This document shows positions 22,316-33,910 of a stretch of 64,000 nucleotides of DNA, one piece after another. How positions within the stretch are numbered: position 1 is the first letter of the stretch; every line of letters starts with the position of its first letter. Origin of the DNA: Palaemon carinicauda (taxonomy: Eukaryota > Arthropoda > Malacostraca > Decapoda > Palaemonidae). The stretch lies in contig NC_090751.1 of the NCBI RefSeq assembly GCF_036898095.1, positions 81,388,955 to 81,452,954 on the forward strand. Direction: 5' to 3'. Made by a program: the position numbers and the translations under genes. The notes beneath the pieces were generated by a model, which was not told the DNA's origin, searched no databases, and was given only the letters and a program-made list of their open reading frames with translations.

Positions 22316-23660
22316 ATGTCTGTACAAATTCTAAATCTCGCTAACCCTCCACAACCTCAGGCTGAAGCTCTCAGCTTGGAGGAACTTAACTCACGGCTTG
22401 AGCAACAGGAGGTCGATTTCAAATTTCTATGTGAGGACGCAGATCTGTCCCTCCATAGCCTAAATTCAGTTGATCTTTCACGTATGACGTCCCCTGGGTT
22501 GGATCACTTTAGCGTTCACATCGGAGGCATCAGGGACAAACTTAATGAATACAAACAGTTTGGGCAGTCTCATTATAAACATCCGATCGTTGTGGCGAAT
22601 TACCCAATGCTGGTTGACTGTGCAAAACGAATTGAAACGGCCTTCAGTAGCATTGTGTTCCATAAGTCCACTGGCGACCAAGCCCAGAATCAAACGCCTG
22701 GCGCAAACCCGCATACTGTTTATGTGTCCGTTGCCTCTGAGCCTGATCCCCCCATCTTTGAAGGTCGTAGGGAAAGTTTGGACGGGTTGGTGGAACCTGT
22801 TCCGTCAAACCATCCATGAGTCTCCCAAATATTCCCCAGCGGATAAGTACAAGATCCTTTTACGGTGCCTAAAAGGACCAGCCCGGCATCTTGCTGGAAA
22901 CAGGATCTGGACAGAGGGTTTGTATGAGAGGACCGTCGCTAACCTCATCCAGGAGTACGAATCCCCTGATCTTGACCGTCATTTGCTGCGTAAGAAGCTC
23001 TTTAGTATGAGTCCCCTGGCGGATGATGGCCCTGACCTCGGATGGTTTCTGATGGAGTGGAACAATGCTGAGGAAGAATACGAGCAAGTGACCAAAGCCC
23101 CCTTGTCCGAAGATTTATTGGAACATGCCATCCTGAGTAAGCTAAACGCCACTTTCTTGGAGACAGTTTATCGCCGTTACAATAGTACGTCCGTGTCCTT
23201 GCAAGAGTTAAAGGACGGACTATATGAACATGCACGCACGAAGGAGCTACCCAAACTGTTGACGGAGCCAAACAAAGACCGGCTTCCTGTTAAACCTTCT
23301 AACTCTGGAGTAAACGGCAATTCAACTACAAAATTGGCTAAGCCCCTCCCTAGAACAACCAGTGATGCTCTTAAGCCGAATACACCATCCATACCAACCC
23401 ACAATTCAGCAAAACCCACTCAGAAGCATGCACCAGAGCCTGCCAGAGCTCTCCCACCAGCAGGTAACCCTGTTCGGTACAATTTTGTTTTCTTTGACCA
23501 CAATTGTCACTCATCTACAAAATTACCCCGCTTCCCTAATTCAAATTGTCGATTGATGCGGTTGAACCAACTAGGCTGTTGCACTAAATGTTTTTCGACG
23601 CAACATGTTGCCCGTGATTGCACCGCCCATGTTTCATGCCAGATCTGTTAACGTGGTCGC
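22316..23660 (+). pseudogene. BEL/Pao gag, frameshifted and with a nonsense codon
   Basis: Structural protein of the particle. It starts MSVQILNLANPPQPQ at 22316; the frame runs 167 codons to EGRRESLDGL, where one frameshift near 22785-22800 moves the continuation (WWNLFRQTIHESPKYS, YKILLRCLKGPARHLAG) into the neighbouring frame. This FxGR...W...F...HxxxxYS pattern is the hallmark of BEL gag. A zinc knuckle (CCTKCFSTQHVARDC, then CQIC) ends the domain at about 23645. An in-frame TAA at 23649-23651 interrupts the passage into pol. Not translatable as one protein. Confidence 0.85.
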
Positions 23661-23663
23661 AAA

Positions 23664-24581
23664 TTGCCTCTCTGCCCTAACATCTTGACCGTGGGTCACC
23701 AACCTGATGGGCCAAGAACAGACCCACCTTCTGTTCAACTTAATCATATAGCCTCGAGTGAGACTGAACAAACCAACCAGGCGAACGAAATAAACCCTGC
23801 TGTTGTACCCACCTTCACTGGCGATCTAATTAATGGAAAACTTAAACAAACCACCCGAGTTTTCCTGGATTGTAGTGCCCAACGCACATTTGTGCATCCC
23901 AATGTAGTCAAGTCACTGAACCTTGCTCCTGTCGGAAAAATCGTGTTCCGACTCAACTCGTTCAACATGAACGAACCCCCTCAATGTTCAGACTTGGTAC
24001 AGTTCAATTTGAAAATTGGTCACCGCAAGCATAAGGTCGTTGCCATCATCAACCCGAACGTGGGGAAAAACATAAGGACGCCTGGATATAACCATGCAGT
24101 TCGCACTCTAGAGGCTAGTGGTCTACGCCTTGCAGACAGGCAGCCAGATGACAATGCGACTGGCATAGAGATCATCCTAGGAGCCGATTATCTTCCCCGA
24201 CTCCTCAAGCGCACTCACAACATCAAGGGTGTCAACTTATTCAGTGCACCAGGTGGATATGTGGTTTGGGAAGAGCTGCCAGATTGGTCACAGGAAGGGA
24301 CAGAACCCCCAGAGGTCGATAGTCTGTCGCTCACACTAAACCGCATCAGCGTAACAGACCCTGTGGGAGTAGAGCCCCCCGTCGAGAATCTTTGGAAACT
24401 CGATGCTGTGGGCATAAGCAATGAACCCTTCAGCCATCTTGAGGGACAGGCCGTTGATCTCTTCAAGCGTACTACACGGTACACAAACGAAAGATACACG
24501 GTGCAACTACCCTTCAAGAGTGATAGCCGACCGGAGATAAATTTTGGTAAGGCTTTTGCCCAGCTGATGTCCCTTAAATAA
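23664..24581 (+). pseudogene. BEL/Pao aspartic protease region of pol
   Basis: Same frame as the end of gag, 305 open codons. An N-terminal linker leads to VFLDCSAQRTFVHPNVV at about residue 66-82, the retropepsin active-site region (D-C-S where D-[ST]-G/S-[AS] types are usual in this family). It continues through EIILGADYLPRLL to the linker before RT. An in-frame TAA at 24579-24581 separates it from the RT part. It would have processed the Gag-Pol polyprotein. Confidence 0.75.
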
Positions 24582-25723
24582 TCTAAGGACCCTCAGTTAT
24601 TCATCAAATACCATGCCATCCTTGACGAGTACATAAAGGAGGGCTTTATCGAGCCGGTTGAGTTAGAACCTCAAATGATGGACAAATGCACTACCTGCCA
24701 CATCATCCTGTCCTCAAAAGTTCCACCACCACACAGATGCGCATAGTATTCAATGCCTCGGCTAAATTGGGACCGAATTCAAGGTCTCTGAATGAATCCT
24801 TGTACACCGGCCCAAACTTGGCCTCAAAAATTCAGTCCATGATCCTCCGGTTTAGGGAAAAGCAATTTGGTTTGACGGCAGACATCTCTAAGGCTTTCCT
24901 GCGGATAGAGATCGCTCAGGAACACCGTGATTACTGTCGGTTTCTTTTCTTTAAGGACTCAAGTAAGACCGAAGTTGTTGCGTACCGCTTCAAGGTGGTC
25001 CTGTTTGGAGCCACCTTGAGCCCATATTTGCTCAACCAGACAATCCAACACCACCTGGATGCTCAAACGAGTAGTCTTGCCTCACAGCTTAAAACAAGCT
25101 TCTACATTGACAACTTCCAACGTTGCTACGACACGCCCACGGACATCCTTAGCGAAAGACAGTCCATAGGAAAAATTTTGCTGGAAGCCATCATGCCCCT
25201 CGCCAAATGGACCACTAATGCCCCCATCTCGGGAGACTTCACTGAAACAGGCCCCCATGATTACCTCAGTCTGGACTGGAACACCGCTGATGACACATTA
25301 GCTGTCAAGTTCCCCTCAGAACTGATGTTAGAGGACTACTCGCACGTCAACACCAAAAGGAAGGTTGTTTCTCTGTTTTCATCCATCTACGACCCTATTG
25401 GCCTGATCTCGCCAGTCACTATCCTCGGCAAGCTCTTCATTCAGAAACTCTGGATGATGGATCAGAGTTGGGATTCCCGCCTTAGCGAAGAATTGATCCG
25501 CGAGCTCGGTGCCGTTCTTAAAAAATACAAGGGTCTCAAGAACATTAAGGTGCCTCGAAATGCACATCAGGGTCACCAGGCTGCATTACATGTGTTTGCA
25601 GATGCCTCCAAGCAAGCCTTTGGAGTGGCTTCCGACGTGGTCACAATTGAAGGTAAATGCCAGCTCCTCACAGCCAAGGCACGAGTTACTCCTAAACGTA
25701 TGCTGGAATTGGACGAGAGTCAG
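24582..25723 (+). pseudogene. BEL/Pao reverse transcriptase with truncated RNase H
   Basis: After the TAA at 24579, IKEGFIEPVE continues in frame until about 24683, where a frameshift moves the rest into a 346-codon open piece (24686-25726). That piece has MRIVFNASAKLGPNSRSLN, LTADISKAFLRIEI (catalytic Asp), and FYIDNFQ at the YxDD position, with Asn replacing the second Asp. RNase H starts with LHVFADASKQAFG and ends after LLTAKARVTPKRMLE, where sequence of the 3' LTR begins. No integrase is present. Confidence 0.85.
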
Positions 25724-26590
25724 TAATTGCTTGAGGTTACTGACCATTGGGACCTCACAGCAGCCTACCGCACAAATTGTTCATCAGAACATTTTTATTC
25801 TATTTATTCCATTTGAGGGTTAATCCCACGAGTTAATTCCGTTTAATATTTTCAATATTTTGTGTTGTAAACTGATTCTCTTTTCACTTATTTATTTGCC
25901 ATGTGAATAAATCATAATTGAGTTACTGATACTCTTTTCAATTATTAATTTTGCTATGTGTATAAATCATTAATAAGTTACTCCCATCCCTTTTTGCTGT
26001 AATAAATTATTTGGATTAGATTACAAACTTTGGTATCTTCAACCCCATCATATGAATTTTTTCAATTTATACTATGGGACGGGTCTGAAGCACCCGAGAT
26101 GTTGAGAGTAATCCACTGTAGATATAGGTAAGTTGGTATCAGCGAGTGTATCCTCTTTAACTTAGTGCTTTAAAGGTGAAGATCCCCATTTAACTTTACT
26201 TTATACTTTTATACGCCACTGCTCCCATTTTTGGTTTTGCCTCTAATTACATTAATGTAAAATACCTGCCCAGCATCTCATTGGGGTCACTGGGACGGAG
26301 TCGGAACAGAGCCTAAGAGTGATATGACTATAGACCTGACAAAGCTAGAGTAGGCCATAAATTACTTTTATTTTCACGTGTGGAGTTCTCCGGCCTCTGG
26401 ACAGTAAATTTCCCCCTTTTGTATTTAAGAGTGAAGGTTAGTAAACTGTGGCAGTAAAGATATTAGCAGGGTGTTTGTGCCCGGAGTGTAAGCGCTCATT
26501 ATCCTCCCCTGTTGATCTTTGTGTAACTTCCGTAGGGAGACTTTCCCGGACTAAGTTCCCACTCAAACAATTAGATAAAAATTCTCCACA
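25724..26590 (+). repeat. 3' LTR of the BEL/Pao element, 5'-truncated
   Basis: Aligns with 20278-21152 from taattgcttgaggttactga to aaattctccaca. The first 1.25 kb of the LTR seen at 19024 is absent. Confidence 0.9.
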
Positions 26591-26591
26591 A

Positions 26592-26676
<85 letters not shown>

Positions 26677-26704
26677 TATATATATATATATATAAAATTA
26701 TCTA

Positions 26705-26766
<62 letters not shown>
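26591..26766. repeat. (TA)n microsatellite after the BEL element
   Basis: Two ta runs separated by atacag and aaaattatctactg. This is probably the other half of the tract at 18838, split by the insertion. Confidence 0.9.
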
Positions 26767-26768
<2 letters not shown>

Positions 26769-26937
26769 TTCTGAGTGGAGGGATATCTTAACACTTGCAT
26801 ATCATCCTGATTTAGCAGAATTATATGACCACATACGTAACTAGAGGAAGAAATTGCCTCGCAGTACTGTAAGTGAATTTGATGGTCAACAGCAGCCCAT
26901 AACGTAGAGAGGAACTCTCTCACCTTATGCATTTATA

Positions 26938-27305
26938 GCGGGAAATAACTGGCCTTCTATTGGCTGATTCGTCCTCTGCTGTGATTGGTGGTTGTATGTG
27001 ACGTCATGCAATCGTATTTTAATGAATGAATTTAACGGAGCAGGGTTGATAAACCTATATTTATTGAAAATAAATCATTAGTAAAAAATTTATACCTTTC
27101 TTAGAAATAAACTTATATAGGTCAATAATTAAAAATAAATTAAATATGGTTCTGGTTAAAGGGTATAAGTGAAATAGATAAGTCATATTTGAAGGAGTAC
27201 TTGACTGGGTTCTGGCTACGCTGATAAAGTGTGTGCGAGCATGTGTTCAGCAGTAGTAAGCGAAGGTAACTAGACCAATCAAAGTTGAGGAAGTTATAGC
27301 CAATC
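26938..27305 (+). repeat. Dispersed repeat family R, copy 1
   Basis: Matches 36138-36500 in the same orientation at roughly 75-80 percent by eye. Shared blocks: attggctgattcgtcctctg, then ctgtgattg; ctatatttattg; actggcctc-like; and ttctggctacg. It contains a tgacgtca palindrome (26999) and inverted CCAAT motifs. No coding frame. Confidence 0.65.
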
Positions 27306-27612
27306 AGAGGACTGGAATATCCCTCTATGAAAGAGTTTCGGGGACTTATTTACGAGTTCGAAGTCCTGTACAAATATTATGAAGATTACACAATCAAACG
27401 CTTTTGCTGTAGTTGAAGTTTTGTTTTTATTTTTGGGCTCAAGCCATGACGTCCTGATGGAAGGTTCCTTTTTGGTAGCTTCCTTGGGTATATTGACTAC
27501 TAGGATATTCCCAGAGAATTAAACCACAGGTTATCACAGAATTCTTACTTCTGGAGCGAGTATCCTAAAGGTTTCCCTTTAAGACATCGTATATCAACAG
27601 GGGACGCATGTA
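27306..27612. other. No gene seen
   Basis: Unique-looking AT-rich sequence between repeat R and the short ORF at 27613. Confidence 0.45.
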
Positions 27613-27996
27613 TTAACACGCCACATAGCTATCTGCAGCCCATATAGAGTTAACACTTCGATATGGAGGGGCTGAGAATAACTGGGGAGCTGTTCCACAG
27701 CTACACTCGTCCGTGGCTACTTTTGGTACTCGAAACGTAAACAAACGGGCGCCATTGCTAAATGACGTCACGTCCGTCCTCATCCTTCTGCTAGTAGCTG
27801 CCTTGCTTAGACGGATTTCCCCTTGTGCTTTTTTATCGGCTTGCATCTTCGTAATGTCGCTACCTTCAGCCTCGCCTTCTTCTGGAAAGTTGAGTACCAG
27901 GTCCCAGTATTGTTTAAGTAAGGTCTGACCGTAAAGTAACTTATACTTTTCGAAATATTTCATGTTTTCTGGCGGAGCTGTGCTGCTACCGGACAC
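27613..27996 (-). CDS. Unrecognised 127-codon ORF
   Basis: I do not recognise this protein. The first 40 residues look protein-like: MKYFEKYKLLYGQTLLKQYW then DLVLNFPEEGE, predicted helical and amphipathic. After a Lys-rich segment the later half looks less ordered (KVATDECSCGTAPQLFSAPP). A tgacgtca palindrome (27763-27770) lies within the ORF. The A+T level is lower than in the neighbouring intergenic DNA. It could be a first exon, part of the leader of the DIRS-like element D read on the opposite strand, or chance. Confidence 0.25.
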   Translation of the reverse strand: MSGSSTAPPENMKYFEKYKLLYGQTLLKQYWDLVLNFPEEGEAEGSDITKMQADKKAQGEIRLSKAATSRRMRTDVTSFSNGARLFTFRVPKVATDECSCGTAPQLFSAPPYRSVNSIWAADSYVAC

Positions 27997-30105
27997 GCCA
28001 TTTTATGGCGTCGCTGTTCTCTTGCATGCCTTATTTAGCTAGCCTGAACAGCTTATTCCGGCCTCTTAACTAATTGATATTGTTAGTTATTTAGTCTTCA
28101 TAGCTAGGAACTTCACATATCGTGTTTTGACGCTCTTTTATCCGGTCATCGCCTGACCCCATACTAGATTGCTAGCTTAGACCCTAGGCCAGATTGCCTA
28201 GCACCAGTGTTCATGTATGATATATTCCAGTGATCCTAGGTTAAGTTATGAAGATAGTGGCATTATTTATCATACTGTTTACTGTGATGCAAGTGTTTTT
28301 CGTCTTCAGGGACCATATAGGGGATCGGTTTGATTGTGCCTTTCTAACCTAACCTAAATGTAGGACCCCTATATGCTACCTTCATCCCCTGCCTACGGGC
28401 GTTCCCTCTGTGTGGCCATGCTCCCCCTGCTATATAGGGGGATCATGTCCGTATCAGAGTATTTATCGCTTCTCTGTCCTCCCTAAGGGAATGAACCCCC
28501 CTTAGGGTTGAGTCCGAGAAAGAGGAACGGCCTGTCCTTCCTCAGTTGCTTCGGTTAGGTTACTTAACCTTCCATGCAACTTGCGATGTGTCTTTCAGCC
28601 TACCTAGCTTTGGATTTAACACTCCTTATCTAGGTTAGGCCTCGGGGGGGCGGGGGGGGGGCTAGTTCTGTACTGTTTTAGTTTGAGACGGTACCCGTGC
28701 ACCGTTCTCATTCAGGTTACCTACCCTAAGCTAGGGAGCGTCCTCCCTTCCTTGGTGGCCGTTTTTGTACAGAGCCTCCCCTATGGAAGACCCCTCTCCT
28801 TCTCCCTCCCCACCTATCCCTTGGCATAGTCTAGCCTATACATAGGCTAGCCTATACACATCTGTCTCTAGTCCTACAACTCCTCCTTCGGGTGGAGCGA
28901 TAGGGCTATCTTGAACTCCTGTTGAGCAGGCCGCTCTGGTACATATACCCTTCATAGCGTCCTATGGGGTTAGTCACTGGAAGCGATTTGTCCACAGGGG
29001 TTCCCCCCTCTTGGGTGTACCCTAACCCTCCCTTGGGTTACCCTGGCACCCGGCCGACTGCCGGCCCCCTGCCATTGGGTGATAGGACCCACTCCTATCA
29101 TGAGTACACCCACTCAGGTGGGATGCCAGAAGGGTATGTGATCTTACCCCTCCAATCCCTCCTTTTGTCTCTCTACCTATCCTGGTGCCGGTCCCTTGCC
29201 GCCTCTACTGCCGGCGTTACCACCCTTCCCTTGGTGACACATTCCTGAGATACCCTCCCTCCCCTAAGTCGACAGCCTTCCGTGTGCCGGAGGGCTGCCG
29301 CCTTCCGTCGGCGTACAGCCGATGGCCCACCCATCCATTACCTAGTTTCAGTTGTCTGCCCTTCAGGCCGGCCTCCGGCGTGCCGGCAGTGATTGCCGGC
29401 GGTCTGGGTATACTATCCAATTCTGCCTTATCTTATGAACTGGTCACCAAGCCGCCGCCGCTGTGCCGGCGGCCGCCAAGCTGGCATTATACCTGAATCC
29501 TCAATGTGTCTACCTTAATGCCATAAACCCTGCCGGCGCCCCCCGGAAGCACCAAGGGACTTGCACCCCTTTTACTAGCTATTGGCTACATGCTGATAGC
29601 CCTACACCGCAACCAGATAGCTTGGCTACTCCGATGGATAGGTATTGTCTTACCTTTCTATTGGTGGCTGTGCTGTCTTCTTGCATATTACAAATTTCCA
29701 GCATACTGTGTGTGTCTTAGTGCAGCTGGTTGCCGGAACCTAAATCTATATGGGGTCTTCTGCTACCCCCTTTACTCTAAGGGTCTGAGTGGTCTCAGTC
29801 CTTGATACACCTCGCAGGCAATCTCTGCTAGAATTATCTTCTACCCTCTACGGTGATCTATGAAGATTTCCGTTTTTGTGTCCTCGGTCACAAATGAAAT
29901 TGCCTATTGATAAGGTTACGGTAACCAGCGGGGCGGGATGCACAAGTATGTGTCTATCTACTTCCTTTCCCGCTCCTCTCTTTAACATTACAATATTCTT
30001 GAATTATTTAATGTTAAGTGAAAGTTTAACTACTAAAAATTTAACTTTAGAGTAATGTAAGTCACTCATATGACTTCCGTATACTCATAATCTCTTTCTT
30101 TTACA
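27997..30105 (+). other. Leader region of element D, CT-rich and GC-motif rich
   Basis: No gene recognised. 28300-29800 is pyrimidine-rich on the plus strand and repeats tgccgg-type motifs (near 29054, 29186, 29208, 29285, 29383, 29394, 29462, 29531 and 29731). At 30090-30105 a pyrimidine tract ctctttcttttacag, followed directly by gag-like coding, looks like a splice acceptor. Confidence 0.4.
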
Positions 30106-32070
30106 GGAGGAGTACATCAAGTGTGACCACAACTTCTGTGGAGTGAACGCCCGAACTTCTACGGGTACACGGCGTGTCGGACCCACGCCCCCTGCGCCAA
30201 TAAGAAAGGCGACCTGAAATTCTGGGACCCGCAGCACTGTACAGTCTGCAAGAGTCGTCTGGTCGAAGCGTTCGACGATCCTCCTTCAGCGGAGGTAAGG
30301 GACAATGCTCGAGAGAAGCTACGCAAGTGGGTGCGTGGCTTCCAGAAGAACGCCACCGGACCGTATCCCGCTACCGAAGATTTGAGGGCCTTGCTATTCC
30401 CGAAGGCATCAAAAGACTCAGTGGTCCCTAGTGATCAGATTCCCACCGTCCAGATAGTGGTGGAACCTGATGTGGTCATGGCTCAGTCCATGCATGAGTG
30501 CCGTTTAGACTCCGACAACATGGACCGTATGTCGGAGGTGTCGGAGACCACGGAGAGGAACCTCATGGGCGACAAGCTCGACTATGAGGAAGATCAGGTG
30601 GAATACCCTGATTCGGAGCATGAGGTCGCTCCAGCTTCCACCCCTGCACCAACTCCTACACCAACGGAGATATCACTCCCTTCTACATCCGCTACCCCGG
30701 ATCCTACCCCATCCAGCATTCAGGAGATCTTCAAGATGCTTGAAGCTCTCATGGATAAGAAACTTCGCGAGACGCATGACTTATTTAGGTCCAACCTCGG
30801 AAGTTCGAAGCAACCGAAAAGGATTTCGGTTAAGGACCTCCCTGCATGCTCGGATACTAACCCATGGAGGTATGCCGAGCACATGCCGATCACCACGGGC
30901 AAGATCTTTATCAGTGAGAAGGTCGGCTCGATCGCGTTGGAAGAAGTGGAATTCTTCCCGAACTTTGAGGCTTACCCGGACTGTTACGTCCGACTCAGGT
31001 CCGAACCCACCTCTAAAGAAGAGACCGAACCAAAGGAGGTTATCGTGTTCGATCTCCCGAAGGCCCAGGCTATGTTAGCCAACGCGGTGAAAAGTAGGGG
31101 CTTCACCTGCTCGAAATTGCCGCCGCTTAGCAAAAAGCACCCGACCTTCGTCACACCAGACGATGCGACCTTCCCCTTTCTAGAAAAGGCCTTCACTGCG
31201 GTACATAAGGCAGTGGAAGAAGGGAAACCTTGCCCTGTACTGGAGGAGTGCAGGCCCTTCTCCCTGACCACTCCCCCTGATGTTAGACACTGGAAAGACG
31301 TCCAGTCAACCTTCTTGGTGGGGAAACTAGAGCCTGACGTCGCTGGTCGTCAGTTTAACGAGGACCTCCCGAAACTTAACGATCATCTCCTTCGTCGGGA
31401 ACATGATACGAAGGAAAGGCTCGCCGCATCTATGTCCCTCCAAGTACAGCTCGAAGTCATGGCCGGTGACACTAGGGTCCCTGACTACTACATGGTCCTT
31501 GCCAAGACACATCTGGCAACGGTAGTAAAGGATCTGTACAGCTTCACGAAGGCTCGTAGAGCCTGTCGTGAATTCGTGTTTACTAATGCGACAGTACGAC
31601 ACGAACCCCGGAGGCTGATCTCCCCCAACATCTGGGGAAAACATCTCTTTCCCTCCTCCCTAGTGAAAGAGATCACCGACAAAGCCGCCACGGAGAACAG
31701 GAACCTTCTCCACAAATGGGGCATGTCAAAGAAAAGAAAATCCTCTCAGGACGACGGCCCTCAACCTAAGAGGAGACCCACCAAACCAAAACCCCAGCAA
31801 CGTCAACAGAGACGGCAGTTTCCGGGATCCGCTACTCCCCAAGTGGCAGCTCAGCCACAACAGACCTTTCAATTGGTCACCCAACCGGTCTTGTCACAGT
31901 CGCCGGTCTTCACCCCTGCATTTGAGCAGCAGTCAACTACCTTTCGTCCCAAAGGTAGAGGCTCAAACAGAGGTGCAGGCAGAGATGCATCTCGCCGTCC
32001 CTCCAGAGGCAGAGGGGGAAGGGGAGCTAGTGGCCGAGGTAGCAAACCCTCGGGAAGCCAGAAGCAATGA
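30106..32070 (+). pseudogene. gag-like ORF1 of DIRS-like element D, one frameshift
   Basis: Starting at a possible acceptor (30105/30106), EEYIKCDHNFCGVN is read in one frame; from about 30147 the frame switches to NFYGYTACRTHAPCANKKGD and DPQHCTVCKSRL, giving a cysteine cluster like those in the other gag ORFs. From 30331 the frame is open for 579 codons to TGA/TAA at 32070. It has an acidic stretch (about residues 75-95), a Pro/Thr-rich linker (about 100-130), a globular-looking middle (GKIFISEKVGSIALEEVEFF, about 190-210), a basic KKRK patch (about 465) and an RG-rich tail (RGRGGRGASGRGSK). Likely the nucleic-acid-binding structural protein. Confidence 0.7.
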
Positions 32071-33910
32071 AGTGCTTCCGGTGGGAGGAAGACTCCGCCA
32101 ATTCCAGGATCGTTGGACCTTCGATCCCTGGGCACACAGCATCGTCAAGAAAGGTCTAGGCTGGAGCTGGACTCAACCACCCCCATCCTTCCAGCAATTC
32201 TTCCAACAGTCAACCCCCCTCCTGGAAGAATATGTCCTAGAACTCTTGAACAAGAAGGTGATAAGGAGGGTAAAGTCAACCAGGTTCCAAGGGAGACTGT
32301 TTTGCGTCCCCAAGAAGGACTCCGACAAACTCAGAGTCATTCTAGACTTATCCCCCCTCAACAAGTTCATAGCGAACAACAAGTTCAAGATGCTGACTCT
32401 TCAACAGATACGGACCCTTCTGCCTCAAGGTTCCTACACGGTCTCAATAGACCTGGCGGATGCCTACTGGCACGTTCCAATGAACCACCACGCTTCCTCC
32501 TACCTAGGATTTCGACTCCAAAGGAAAAGCTACGCTTTCAGGGCCATGCCCTTTGGGCTCAACGTGGCCCCACGGATCTTCACCAAGCTGGCAGACGCCA
32601 TCGTTCAACAGCTCCGCCTCCGCGGCATCCAGGTGATGGCCTACCTCGACGATTGGCTGGTCTGGGCGACATCGCCCGAAGATTGTCTAAAATCCTGCAA
32701 CAAGGTCACCCAGTTTCTAGAACACCTGGGATTCAAGATAAACACCAAGAAATCTCGCCTCTCTCCAGCTCAGAAGTTCCAATGGTTAGGAATCCAGTGG
32801 AATCTTCAGTCACACCGCCTTTCCATTCCCCAGAAGAAAAGGAAAGAAATAGCGGGGTCTGTCAAAAAACTGCTGAAATCCAAGCGGATCTCAAGACGTC
32901 AGCAGGAACAAGTTCTAGGCTCTCTACAGTTCGCCTCAGTGACAAACCCAGTGCTGTGTGCACAGCTAAAGGATGCCGCGGGAGTCTGGAGACGTTCTGC
33001 ATCCATCGCTCGAAGAAACCTCAAGAGACGGCTCCCAAACAGACTTCGGTTACTCTTAAAGCCGTGGTCGGAAGCAAAGGCCCTGAAAAGGTCCATTCCT
33101 CTTCAACATCCACCTCCATCACTCAACATCCACACGGACGCTTCGCTGGAGGGTTGGGGAGGTCACTCCCATCAACAATAGGCTCAAGGTACATGGTCTC
33201 CCCTATTCAAGACGTTTCACATCAAAATCTTGGAGGCCATGGCGGTCCTTCTCACCCTGAAGAAACTCTCTCCGCCTCCCTCGATCCACATTCGTCTGAC
33301 TCTGGACAACTCGGTGGTAGTCCGATGTCTCAATCGTCAGGGCTCGAGATCGCCCCAGATAAATCAGGTACTTCTTCCGATCTTCCGCCTGGCAGAGAAG
33401 AAGAAATGGCACCTGTCTGCAGTTCACCTACAAGGATTCCGCAACGTGACGGCGGACGCTCTATCTCGGACAAGCCCGATAGAGTCGGAATGGTCTCTAG
33501 ACGCAAGATCGTTCTCCTTCATCTCTCACCAAGTCCCGGAACTTCAGATCGATCTCTTCGCAACGAGCGACAACAATCAACTTCCTCGTTATGTGGCCCC
33601 GTACGAGGACCCCAAGGCAGAAGCAGTGGACGCTATGTCACTGGATTGGAACAGATGGTCCAGGATCTACCTGTTCCCTCCCACCAACCTTCTGCTGAAA
33701 GTCCTCTCCAAGCTGAGAACCTTCAAGGGGACAGCGGCCCTAGTGGCTCCCAAGTGGCCCCGGAGCAATTGGTACCCCCTGGTCCTGGAGCTACAGCCCA
33801 CGCTGATCCCTCTCCCGGGCCCAGTTCTCTCCCAGCAAGTACAGAAGTCGACTGTCTTCGCTTCATCACTGAAAGTCAGGGACCTTCATCTCATGATTTT
33901 CTCTCCCTAG
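31922..33910 (+). pseudogene. Reverse transcriptase / RNase H of element D, one amber codon
   Basis: Copies the element RNA and removes it from the hybrid. RT has LRVILDLSPLNKF, VSIDLADAYWHVPM, MPFGLNVAPRIFTKL and an intact YLDD at residues 241-244. RNase H starts at about residue 404 (HTDASLEGWGGH). An in-frame TAG at 33179-33181 follows SHQQ; the frame then continues through LTLDNSVVVRCLNRQGS, NVTADALSR and the DIRS-type segment IDLFATSDNNQLPRY to a stop at 33908. It overlaps the end of gag by about 150 bp in another frame. One CAG-to-TAG change would explain the only defect. Confidence 0.85.

Larger units (their letters stand above)
19024..26590 (+). mobile_element. BEL/Pao LTR retrotransposon, internally deleted
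   Basis: About 7.6 kb. It begins tgtggagaatttttat and ends ataaaaattctccaca, the inverted LTR termini. The 5' LTR is 19024-21152; a primer binding site follows at 21157. gag, protease and RT fragments occupy 22316-25723. The coding part stops inside RNase H and passes directly into the middle of the 3' LTR (25724-26590), so the rest of RNase H, integrase and the first part of the LTR are lost. Both flanks are (TA)n, so the 4-bp duplication (atat) is not informative. Confidence 0.85.

Noticed and set aside
19024..26590. Endogenous retrovirus with envelope
   Set aside because: No envelope-like frame; gag and RT signatures are those of BEL/Pao and the 3' coding part is deleted.
28964..29720. 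Plus-strand frames of about 70-100 codons in the leader of element D
   Set aside because: Proline-rich translations of pyrimidine-rich sequence, overlapping in different frames, without start context or motif.
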